A DNA stretch of 64,000 bases from Arion vulgaris. Lineage: Eukaryota; Mollusca; Gastropoda; Stylommatophora; Arionidae. A model generated the notes under the pieces. The model worked only from the letters and a program-made list of their open reading frames with translations, ran no database searches and was not told the origin of the DNA. Made by a program: the position numbers and the translations under genes. This document shows, piece by piece, positions 11,340 to 20,299 of this stretch; positions within the stretch are counted from its first letter, which is position 1, and the number at the start of each line of letters is the position of its first letter. The DNA lies in the NCBI GenBank assembly GCA_020796225.1, contig CM036755.1:12861494-12925493 (forward strand). The letters run 5' to 3'.

Positions 11340-11562
11340 GTCAAGAAGAAAACAAATATAATCTTACAAAAATACGTAAACTACGAGTACTTAAAACAGT
11401 ATTGGGGAATGGAACTGATAAGAAAAAAGATTAGAATACTAAGAACATGTATATTGCCAGTATCAAGGTATGGGTGTGAAGCTTAGATATTTAACAAGGC
11501 AGTGGACAAATATATTTGTGCTTTTGATTATAAGTGTTACTAGAGTACTCAGTATATCATGA

Positions 11563-11593
<31 letters not shown>

Positions 11594-11895
11594 ACGCATA
11601 GAAAGAACTCAAAATCAAACAAAATTGGCTGATTCTACAAATAACAATCAGCAAGTCGAAGTATTTTGAACGTATAAAAAGACATGAAGGGCTGGAGAAG
11701 TCTATCATGGAAGCATGCATACCGGTAAAGAGAAGAAGAGGAAGACCACAGTGAAGATGGATTCAGGATGTAACTGATCGATTGTACATGACGGCTGCAG
11801 AAGTCGGACATCTGGCCAATCAGAGAGATCAACTTCGAAGAACTATTAGAAAGACACATTTCTGCTGAGGACGAGATATTTGATAATGATGATAA
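11340..11895 (+). mobile_element. RTE-E LINE C-terminal and 3' end
   Basis: Decayed plus-strand coding matches RTE-E C-termini: a RPLKHVYCQYQG-like segment, FERIKRHEGLEKSIM, KRRRGRPQ and IQDVTDRLYMTAAEVGHLAN. It ends at TTTGATAATGATGATAAATG. A GA microsatellite interrupts it near 11570-11592. Confidence 0.65.
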
Positions 11896-11920
11896 ATGTT
11901 TGATCAATTATTCTATCCTC

Positions 11921-12000
11921 ATTAAACAAGATGTCACTTTGAAGCAGACAAAACGTTTTCATTAAACAAGATGTCACTTTGAAGCAGACAAAACGTTTTC
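11921..12000. repeat. Tandem duplication, 40 bp x 2
   Basis: Two identical 40-bp copies starting ATTAAACAAGATGTCACTTT. Confidence 0.9.
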
Positions 12001-12089
12001 ATTATTTGTCTTCTACGTAAATTCATTACATATGTTTTGCATGCAAGTCTGTGTTTTCTCATTGACATAAACACCTGCATAATACCTGG

Positions 12090-12194
12090 TCAACATAACC
12101 GAAAGGTGAGATATCCCCATCCTTTATTTTCTTGTTTACTGTCAATGAGATTTTCATCATTTTTCTCAAACAAATAAAGATTTCTCTGTGGTTT
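12090..12194 (-). CDS. Host gene exon 6 (candidate terminal exon)
   Basis: On the minus strand a good acceptor, GTTTATTTTTTATCGCCAG, precedes 34 codons and a TGA (12090-12092). The peptide begins KPQRNLYLFEKNDENLID and contains KGWGYLTFR. It starts in phase 0, matching the phase-0 end of exon 5 at 14996. It is charged and hydrophilic like the other downstream exons. No clear AATAAA follows within 200 bp, so it may instead be internal with a weak donor. Its role is unknown. Confidence 0.45.
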   Translation of the reverse strand, partial: KPQRNLYLFEKNDENLIDSKQENKGWGYLTFRLC

Positions 12195-12224
12195 CTGGCG
12201 ATAAAAAATAAACGACACAGAAAG

Positions 12225-12415
12225 ATTTGAGAAGGCGGGGAGAATAGTGGTGGCGGCGTACAGAAAGATTTGAGAAGGTGGAGAGAATAGTGGTGGCGGC
12301 ATACATTGGGATAAAACGATACAGAAAGATTTGAGAAGGCGGAGAGTATAGTGGTGGCGGTGTACAGAAAGATTTGAGATGGCGGAGAGAATAGTGGTGG
12401 CGGCATACATTAGGA
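12225..12415. repeat. Minisatellite, about 43 bp x 4-5, next to an acceptor site
   Basis: Units share ACAGAAAGATTTGAGAAGGC and GAGAATAGTGGTGGCGG, with one 18-bp spacer variant. Read on the minus strand the unit is pyrimidine-rich and lies just upstream of the acceptor of exon 6. Confidence 0.9.
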
Positions 12416-12613
12416 GCGAAATTATGAGAAAAAAGAAAGAGAAGAAGCTAAGAGGAAAAGAAAGGATGGGGAACCAAACCGGACTCTAGGTAATACTCAA
12501 ACAATTCATTAATTATCATCACACCCAACGGTACATAATTTAAAATTAATTATTTCATTGACACTTTAATTTGATCGTTTTCTTTCTAGCCCAAATCTAA
12601 TAATTGTATATAT

Positions 12614-12897
12614 GATTTCAACAAATATATCTTCTTCTATCGCTACAGTTTCCCTATCTTCACTAACATTTTGTCTTGTTTTATGATTTCAACAAATATA
12701 TCTTCTTCTATCGCTACAGTTTCCCTATCTTCACTAACATTTTGTCTTGTTTTATGATTTCAACAAATATATCTTCTTCTATCGCTACAGTTTCCCTATC
12801 TTCACTAACATTTTGTCTTGTTTTATGATTTCAACAAATATATCTTCTTCTATCGTTACAGTTTCCCTATCTTCACTAACATTTTGTGTTGTTTCTG
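12614..12897. repeat. Minisatellite, 71 bp x 4
   Basis: Four units beginning GATTTCAACAAATATATCTT, nearly identical (one C/T and one G/C change in the last unit). It lies in the predicted intron between exons 5 and 6. Confidence 0.95.
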
Positions 12898-13334
12898 TTT
12901 CTATAGATGTTTGTATTTCTGATAGTGTGAGGTAGCAAGCATCACATCATACTCTTCCAACTTATTTTCTTATTACGACATGCGAGAGAAGACAGTGGTT
13001 CTATTATTCGATCCTCGGAAACCATACGGAGACAGTGAAAGGGTTACTCTCGCCAAAAGGAATATGGGAGAAGGGCTAAGGGGTATAGGATGCAAACACG
13101 ATTAACACTGAATTCTCCGTCTGTATTTATAACATTTAACTCTTGACCTGTTCCATTTCGAACTGTTTTCTTTTTCTTTGCACCATTTTGTCCCAAGTAA
13201 GTCGTAGATGAGAAACGTTTGAGTGATGTCTGGAAGACGAAACATGAATATATTTAGTATTCACATAAAAGGTATCATAGAAGTTAGATGTTTGGACAAT
13301 CAAAACAACACATGATTTATTGTAAGGCTAATGT
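12898..13334. other. Intronic sequence without a supported feature
   Basis: Short unique sequence; nothing recognised apart from weak splice-like strings. Confidence 0.4.
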
Positions 13335-13547
13335 CATACTGTAAGACAGGCACTGTTGTGGAACCGGCATGGAAAGAGGAGTAGGAGAAGGCCTAGACAG
13401 ACCTGGATAAGAGAGCTGGAGGCTGATGTTAAAGGGATAGGTAAAAGATGGAAAGAATTAGTAGGGATGGCAAGAGAGAGGAAGAGCTGGAAGAAGTTTT
13501 TTGAAGAGCTGTGCTCCGTTGGAAGTTGACAGGTGAAGAAGAAGATT
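13335..13547 (+). mobile_element. LINE 3' end
   Basis: A frame reads ALLWNRHGKRSRRRPRQTWI, RELEADVKGIGKRWKEL and ARERKSWKKFFEELCSV before a stop. This is the usual C-terminus of LINE-B-type proteins, followed by a GAAGAAGAAG tail. It is strongly 5' truncated. Confidence 0.75.
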
Positions 13548-13645
13548 GTATAGTGTATGAATGCTAGACTGTATGGTAGACTGTATGGTAGACTGTATGG
13601 TAGACTGTATGGTAGACTGTATGGTAGACTGTATGGTAGACTGTA
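13548..13645. repeat. 12-bp array, left part
   Basis: Units TATGGTAGACTG, continuous with the array at 14426-14885 once the 780-bp insertion is removed. Confidence 0.95.
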
Positions 13646-14425
13646 TGAAGTAGTACCGGGTTTTTGGTACCTATAGTAGTAGTAGTTATTTATGAGATTA
13701 AGGTATCTAAATTGTTTGTAGCTGTGATCTTTGATGCCGTTGTTCTTTTAGGGTAGTCAAGGCTTTTGGTCCGAGTGGCTTTGGCTATTGTTGTAGTTTA
13801 GTTTAGACGTAGTTCCCAATTTGGATGTTAATTCGCCGTAGTTTCCAATTTCCTAATTGATTATATGTCCCTGTGGTCCACTTGATTATTTATTCATAAC
13901 CTTCCACCTGGATCATCTGTTATACTTTCCGATTTGTGGTTGATTTCGTGGTTTCATGTAGTCCTGAAGATGTTCCATTGGACTATTGTGTATTCCTGTA
14001 CAACGTTTCTTTCACACAATTATAATATAATAACTAACAGCTATGATGGGCTCATTTCTTGTACATTTTATTTGATGTTAGATTGATTTGATGTTAGATT
14101 GATTTGATGTTAGATTTATTTGATGTTAGATTGATTTGATGTTAGATTGATTTGATGTTAGATTTATTTGATGGTGGACAGGACACCAAACACGTCCGTC
14201 CATCTTTGTCTCTCCTATGTTTACTAATTGTTGCTAACTGACTGTCACTACACAACTACGTCGATTAGGTTTTACTACGTCAATGTCTCGTTTTAGTGTT
14301 ACCCTTTTGCTTAGAGAGTGTAAACACTAAGTCTGCTAATAAAATATCTAAATATATATAAACTACACACTAAAGCTAACTGTCTGGTTCCTCAGCTGCC
14401 ACCTGGGGGCTGACTAACTATGACA
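13646..14425 (+). mobile_element. Probable solo LTR, 780 bp
   Basis: The segment starts TGAAGTAGTACC and ends CTAACTATGACA, the TG...CA ends of an LTR. It is flanked by the 5-bp repeat CTGTA (13641-13645, 14426-14430). Removing it with one CTGTA restores an uninterrupted 12-bp array. It has a CTAATAAAAT polyadenylation-like signal near 14336 and no internal coding. CTGTA is part of the array unit, so the duplication alone is weak evidence; the ends and the signal strengthen it. Confidence 0.6.
14068..14172. repeat. 16-bp tandem repeat inside the LTR, x 6
   Basis: Units TTTGATGTTAGATTGA with T/G variants. Confidence 0.9.
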
Positions 14426-14885
14426 CTGTATGGTAGACTGTATGATAGCCTGTATGATAGACTGTATGGTAGACTGTATGGTAGACTGTATGGTAGACTT
14501 TATGGTAGACTGTACGGTAGACTGTATGATAGACTGTATGATAGACTGTATGGTATACTGTATGGTAGACTGTATGATAGACTTTATGGTAGACTGTATG
14601 ATAGACTGAATGGTAGACTGTATGGTAGACTGTATGGTAGACTGTATGAATGATAGATTCTATGATAGACTGTATGGTAGACTGTATGAATGATAGACTG
14701 TATGGTAGACTGTATGGTAGACTGTATGAATGATAGATTCTATGATAGACTGTATGGTAGACTGTATGAATGATAGACTGTATGGTAGACTGTATGGTAG
14801 ACTGTATGAATGATAGATTCTATGATAGACTGTATGGTAGACTGTATGAATGATAGATTCTATGATAGACTGTATTGTAGATTGT
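14426..14885. repeat. 12-bp array, right part
   Basis: About 35 units of TATGGTAGACTG and variants (ATGATAGACTG, ATGAATGATAG), with a higher-order pattern of about 105 bp at 14640-14860. Confidence 0.95.
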
Positions 14886-14995
14886 ATTATAGACTGTATA
14901 ACATATGTATGTTTTATTGCAATTATGGAAAAACTGTTTCTCGATTTTATAATATTCTTTTTTTGTTTATAAAAGGGAAACAAAAATGTCGTTAC

Positions 14996-15094
14996 CAGTG
15001 TGACATGTGATATTCTGTCATCTGTAGAAGGAGTTACTGGTTTAGTAACTGTGCCATTCTCCAATACCTGTGAGTGTTTATCCTGTTCATCTTT
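14996..15094 (-). CDS. Host gene exon 5
   Basis: A strong minus-strand acceptor (TTTTTGTTTATGTTTTTTAG) is followed by exactly 33 open codons and the donor CTG/GTAACG. The peptide starts KDEQDKHSQVLENG and includes PVTPSTDDRISHV. Phase is 0 at both ends, as in exons 3 and 4. It is hydrophilic with Ser/Thr, consistent with a cytosolic or disordered tail. It is flanked by the 12-bp array and a LINE, so it stands out as conserved-looking sequence in repeats. Confidence 0.6.
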
Positions 15095-15129
15095 CTAAAA
15101 AACATAAACAAAAATTACATTGAATCTAT

Positions 15130-15865
15130 TAGAAGCTAGTCATGTATAAAGATATAGCATCAAAAGTTGGACTGCAGATAAGCTATGAAAAAACAAATAT
15201 AATGAAACACCTATAGCAAGTAATGCAGATATCACACTGGAATCTAAAATGATAAAAATAACAGAGCAGTTCACCTATTTGGGTAGCAATTTTGATTGCA
15301 CAGGAAATGTTAAAAAATAAATAATGATACTAATTGGCAAAGTAACATCAGCTTTTAAAAGTCTAAATAAAATATGGAACTGCAAGTTATATAGTCTTAA
15401 AACTAAATTACGAATTTTCAATTCAAATGTTGCATCAATCCTAACATATGCTAGCGAGAGTTGGAAAATGACTACAGATATAGAAAGCAAGTTGAATGCA
15501 TTTGAAAATAGATTGCGAAAAATAATAAATATAAAATAGAACGAATTCAGGAGAAGTGATAAAATCAGAGACATGTCTGGTCAACCACTAGTGACAACTG
15601 TTATAAGAAAGAGAAGATGGAGATATGTTGGCACACCTTGAGGAGAAATGATCAACGAATATCAAAGCAGGCATTGAAGTGGGATGCAAGGGGTTCAAGA
15701 AAGAGAGGACGACCTAAGGAGACCCTGACATGAACTTTGCTGAGAGAGGCAAGAAATATCGGTCTCAGTTCTATGGAAGAGATTGAGTGAGTTGCCAAGG
15801 ATAGAGCGGTATGGAGAAATTACTTGCAGGCCCTATGTAACATATAACGGTACGAGAGGAATTAT
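15130..15865 (+). mobile_element. LINE-B-type 3' portion
   Basis: Decayed plus-strand frames read LGSNFDCTGN, AFKSLNKIWNCKLYSLKTKL, ILTYASESWKMTTDI and RLRKIINIK. Further frames read RKRRWRYVGH, SRKRGRPKETL and WRNYLQALCN. It ends in an ATTATTATTATT tail at about 15855. Confidence 0.75.
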
Positions 15866-15995
15866 TATTATTATATGTATAAAGATACTTATAAGCAGAC
15901 AATATTAATGTAATACTTCTAGAACAATAATTGTATGAATTCAAAATAGTTGAAGCTTAGGTTAGAGATCATTATGGACATGGTAATGTCACAAC

Positions 15996-16345
15996 TTTTT
16001 TTCTTTCTTTTCTTCTTCTCTGAATTTTTGTCGCTAGACATATCAGGTTTAATTCATGATCAGTTTCCGAGATAATGTACGCTCGGTCGCTTGATATGCT
16101 GTGGTTTGGGAAGTTTTAAGATGTCTGTAACTCCATCAATCCATCTTTTTCTTAGTCTGCTACTTCCTCTTGATGATTCCATTTTCAGGTTGTACGCTCT
16201 TGCAACTGGTGTATTCGTATTTATTCTGACCAAGTGGCCAAACCATTTGAGTCTCTGTTTTTCAATAAATCTAATAGCAGGTTTCGTTCCGACTGTTCTT
16301 CTAATTTCCTCATTTCTTATATAGTCTCTTCTTGTTTTATTTACT
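15996..16345 (-). mobile_element. LINE-C 3' end, head-to-head with the next LINE
   Basis: The minus strand reads KTRRDYIRNEEIRRTVG, RFIEKQRLKWFGHLVR and ARAYNLKMESSRG, then an A-rich tail (AAAGAAAAAAAG) ending at 15996. Immediately outside lies TAATGTCACAAC (15984-15995), repeated at 19305-19316 after the next LINE. Compare the better copy at 20300-22262. Confidence 0.8.
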
Positions 16346-16610
16346 GCTTCCCAACAACCCGTAGCAAATATTATAAGGAAACGTAGGTGGAAATATTTAG
16401 GTCATGTTCTTAGATCAGACGAAAAGAGACTAAATCAACAATCCCTTATGTGGTCACCAGTTGGGAAAAGAAAACGTGGAAGACCTAAGACCACTCTTCG
16501 AAGAACAATCCAACAAGAAAGTAAACAATTGCGATGTCAAGCCATACGAGATGCCCAACTGTTAGCAGCGAAACGCATCACATGGAGATCTAAAACCTCT
16601 ACCCTATGTG
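16346..16610 (+). mobile_element. LINE-B-type C-terminus, split by a hAT element
   Basis: Frames read IIRKRRWKYLGHVLRSDEK, GKRKRGRPKTTLRRTIQQE and ITWRSKTSTLCA. The last codons continue after the hAT insertion as AAYGTKGTN and a stop (19271-19299), with a CTAACTAAC tail to 19304. It belongs to a different family from the LINE-C fragment it abuts. Confidence 0.75.
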
Positions 16611-19262
16611 CAGTGCCGGATTGGGCCAGCGCGGGGCCCGTAGCAAATTTTAGCGCGGGGCCCTAGGTTTTGTATGATAATAAATAATAAAACACAAATT
16701 TACAAACAAACTTGTCTCGATTTAATGTGAGCAAATTTAGAGATAATACTAGACAAATCAATTTCTCTAAGTAAATTACATTCAATGTTCATTAAGGTGA
16801 GGTTATTTAGACGATCTTGTCCCATCATGTTCCTTAATTCACTTTTAAACACTTTAATGTTGAAAAAGAACGTTCTCCGCTGCAGTTAGTAATCATTAAA
16901 GACAAGTAAATTCGTAAGACTATTTCTACATTTGGGAAACACGACTCTAATGAATTTTCAATTATGCTTTCTTCTAAATCTTCTTGGTAAGAGCTGACAA
17001 TATTTGGAATTCTTTTCAAGATCTCTTCTGCTGTAAGAGATTTTAACTGCCAAAGTATTCCAAATACAACAGTTACTCTATGGTACTCTGCCATTTCGTT
17101 TAGCTAAGGCAGACAGTACATTATCAATTATGACAATAAACACCTGACTTTCAAATTTTTGTTTGGGTGTTTGATTTTCTACAACTTCATCGAGCGTAGT
17201 AGAGCTGCTGAAATCGTCGTACTTAGTATTTCGCTTGCGTCGTCTTGAAGTTTGTTGCTGATATTCTTGACAGTCATGATTTTGGCTGTGGCCTCAATAT
17301 CTGAAAATGTAGGCCGCATTTGTTGAACGTACCCGTGTAACGATTCATAAAGGGCATATTCCGTGTTAAGGTCTTGATCAGGTGATTGTAATGAAGCGCT
17401 AGACGCTTGCAAGCGTTCTAGAATTCCGTTCCATAAAATGCTAACTATTCCCGTTTCCAACTTACTCATCTCCAAAACTAGCCCATACGCTTGATTACGA
17501 CACTCTACCTTTTGATCCATGTTATTTGAGATGTCATCCAAAACTTGTTTGATAGTGGTAAAACCACATAAAAGTGCATTTGTCGCATGAGCTCGGGCAG
17601 ACCACCTGGTGTCCGACAGTCTCTTCAAAGTCGGGAGTTTTAAACCTGTATCTTCCAGTGCTTTTGTAAGAACGCCTCATCGATAGGTAGAAGCGGAAAA
17701 GAATGTATAGAGGCTTTCAACAAAATCGAAAAAATGGATGCTTCTATACAACATTCTGCAGCAAACTTAGCAACCAAATTCAGTGAATGGGCATAGCATG
17801 GAATGTATTCTGCGTACATATTTATCTCCTTAATGCGTGCTTGTAAGCCGTTGTATTTCCCACTCATGTTGCTGGCATTGTCATAACTTTGACCACAACA
17901 GTCTTTGATATCAATGCCATTTTTCTTTAAAAATCAAGTAAACTTTGGGCGAGTTGTTCAGTAGTATGACCTTCCATATCCAAGAACTTCACAAACCTTT
18001 CCACTGGTCCAGATGGTAACACATAGCGCACTATTAGAGTGAGTTGGTCCACATGCGAAATGTCTGGAGTAGAGTCCAGTGATACGGAATAGTACTAGCA
18101 TTTCTTAATTTCGCAAATAATATGATCCAGTAAGCTTGATGCAATTAGATGGATAAATTCCTCACATGTTGTTTTTGATAAGTATGATGTATGTCCCTTT
18201 CCTTTATTTGCATAAGTATTTATATGCTGAGCCAGAAAAATGTCAAATGTGGCTATTAATTCCAACAAACGTAAATAATTTTCATTATGAGGTGAACCAA
18301 TAGTTTCATCTCTACCCCGAAATGCAAGACCTCATTCTGCTAAAATTGGATAACTGAAGTAATTCGCTTTAAAAGTGTTCGCCAATATGTTTGTTCGGTC
18401 TCAATTTGGTTTACAAGTTGAGAATCGACACTCGCATCCTACTTTTTGCAAATTAACAGCGAAATTATCGCTTGTCTATGGAAGGTGCTTTCTTCATGTC
18501 TTTTCAACAAATTATTTGCGTTTTTCCAGTCGTCAAATCTTTTTTCGTAAACCGTGACGAACAGCCTGAATCAGTAACTTTGCAACCAGAAAAGTTGTCC
18601 TTTAGTTTCTGAATAACACAACCAATCTCTCACATGAGTTTTATTTGTTGGTTTATGTGTATATGTGAAAAACGACTTTCGACAAAATCGTAGATTGTTT
18701 TCTTTAACGTAGGTTTTTTAAAGACAAGAAATCACTATTCATATGTTGCACTTTGATACTTCCTTTCGCAATCCAATAATCTCGATTGAAGTTGCTTGGC
18801 CATTCACCAATACCGTTGGAGTACATTTTACTTTCGTTGTGTTTTTGGCTTGTAGAAGATGTTGCTACATTGGAAGCATGTGCTGTGCTTTCTGCCTCTC
18901 TTTGGTTTGAAGATGATATGGTTAAATTGGGAGGACTTGCTGTACATTCGACTTTAGTTTGTCTTGTGGAAAATGTGGTTAAATCGTGAAGAATCTTAAT
19001 GGTGATATTGGTAATGATGATTCTTCTATAGCACTGCCTTCATCTACTACACAGTGAGACGCGACTTTTGTATTTTCTGCTTCGATTTTTTGGATTCAGC
19101 ACCATCACACACGACATTAAAAAATTCAGATAGCTTGCGTGTTTTTGCTATAACATCTTGGTTATTATTTTCCTTTTCATTTCTGTCACATAGGCGCGGG
19201 GCCCCCAAAAGCGCGGGGCCCGTAGCATTTGCTACTTCTGCTACTAGGCTAATCCGGCGCTA
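16611..19262 (-). mobile_element. hAT transposon, 2652 bp, with decayed transposase
   Basis: Terminal inverted repeats CAGTGCCGGATT (left) and TAGCGCCGGATT (right, minus strand) are flanked by a perfect 8-bp duplication CCTATGTG (16603-16610, 19263-19270). GCGCGGGGCCC motifs repeat near both ends. The minus strand encodes a ZMYM1-like hAT transposase in pieces: SLDSTPDISHVDQLTLIVRY (about 18060), SYDNASNMSGKYNGLQ (about 17860), YIPCYAHSLNLVAKFA (about 17800), KRLSDTRWSARAHATNAL (about 17610) and the hAT dimerisation motif NCSGERSFSTLK (about 16870). Stops and frameshifts break it. Confidence 0.9.
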
Positions 19263-19270
19263 CCTATGTG

Positions 19271-19304
19271 CCGCCTATGGCACGAAAGGAACAAACTAAC
19301 TAAC
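19271..19304 (+). mobile_element. LINE 3' remnant after the hAT insertion
   Basis: Codons for AYGTKGTN and a stop complete the LINE of 16346-16610. The flank TAATGTCACAAC begins at 19305. Confidence 0.75.
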
Positions 19305-19488
19305 TAATGTCACAACAAGTAATATGATGATGTGTTAGTTAATGTGAATGCTAGAAATCATTATGGACAAGGTGTAACGGCGTCCCCACCAAGTAATATG
19401 ATGAAGTGTTATAGATCTCACAGAACTAATAAATGTTCAAGTTTACTACTTCTTCTTCTTCTTATGATTGCTATTTGAATGATTATAC

Positions 19489-19768
19489 CGTTAGATGTGT
19501 TCTTATGATGAATCCAACTGTTGTCTGGAGCTCGTCTCTGATGCCACATAGTTTTGTACGTCAGATGTGTTCTTATGATGAATCTAACTGTTGTCTGGAG
19601 TTCGTCTCTGATGCCACATAGTTTTGTACGTCAGATGTGTTCTTATGATGAATCTAACTGTTGTCTGGAGTTCGTCTCTGATGCCACATAGTTTTGTACG
19701 TCAGATGTGTTCTTATGATGAATCTAACTGTTGTCTGGAGTTCGTCTCTGATGCCACATAGTTTTGTA
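19489..19768. repeat. Minisatellite, 70 bp x 4
   Basis: Units contain AGATGTGTTCTTATGATGAA and GATGCCACATAGTTTTGTA. The first unit differs at a few positions. Confidence 0.95.
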
Positions 19769-19794
19769 TGTAGAAAACTTCATTACGTGAGGCT

Positions 19795-20000
19795 GGGTAG
19801 ATCGTCTTTTTCTTCTTTTTCAAACGCCCCATATCGACCACTTGTTAAACCACTCTTTGTGATTTCTATGTGATCTGAACAGTTTCGAGGCGACTGCACT
19901 AGCCATGCGGCCAATAAATTCTACAGTCACATGTTCCCCCCTTGTCCCACACCGACATAAAAAGCGGTGTTAGCACAACTAGTGGTTTAACATGTGAACA
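19795..20000 (-). mobile_element. SINE-C copy
   Basis: On the minus strand it shares TAGAATTTATTGGCC and the 3' segment ATCACAAAGAGTG with the copy at 28005-28240, and the segment around GACTGCACTAGCCATGCG with 51280-51490. An AAGAAGAAAAAG tail follows near 19815. Confidence 0.6.
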
Positions 20001-20048
20001 AAGAAGAAGTTGTAGAAGCAGTTTTTTTATTGACTTGTTTAACTATAC

Positions 20049-20156
20049 CTTATCTTCAGACTCAACACTCAGAATACTTGGTTTATCTTCCGACTCAACA
20101 CTCAGAATACTTGGTTTATCTTCCGACTCAACACTCAGAATACTTGGTTTTCTGGA
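20049..20156 (-). CDS. Host gene exon 4 with an 11-residue tandem repeat
   Basis: The minus-strand acceptor ACAAAACAG is followed by exactly 36 open codons and the donor GATAAG/GTATAG. The peptide is SRK then PSILSVESEDK three times. Phase is 0 at both ends, matching exons 3 and 5. The repeat is a 33-bp minisatellite (20050-20150) that preserves the frame. Ser/Glu/Asp content suggests a disordered, possibly phosphorylated, segment. The pyrimidine tract is about 25 bases upstream of the AG, so the acceptor is only moderate. An alternative is a non-coding array that happens to be open. Confidence 0.55.
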
Positions 20157-20299
20157 CTGTTTTGTCAATTCATCATTTGTAAATAGAAGTATATAATGGA
20201 AGAGAAAATAAATCATGTTATAAATGAGAGGTAAGTAAATAGTCACAAACAATCATTCAAAGTCTAACAAATGCATTGTGGCACCACATTTAAAGGAGG

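Noticed and set aside
12414..12489. Possible plus-strand exon (NYEKKEREEAKRKRKDGEPN) with a GTAATA donor
   Set aside because: No pyrimidine tract before the AG, low-complexity charged peptide, and the opposite strand is a pyrimidine-rich intron region.
12860..12935. Possible minus-strand exon (EIQTSIETETTQNVSEDRE) partly in the 71-bp array
   Set aside because: The start phase does not fit the phase-0 end of exon 5 and no convincing donor follows.
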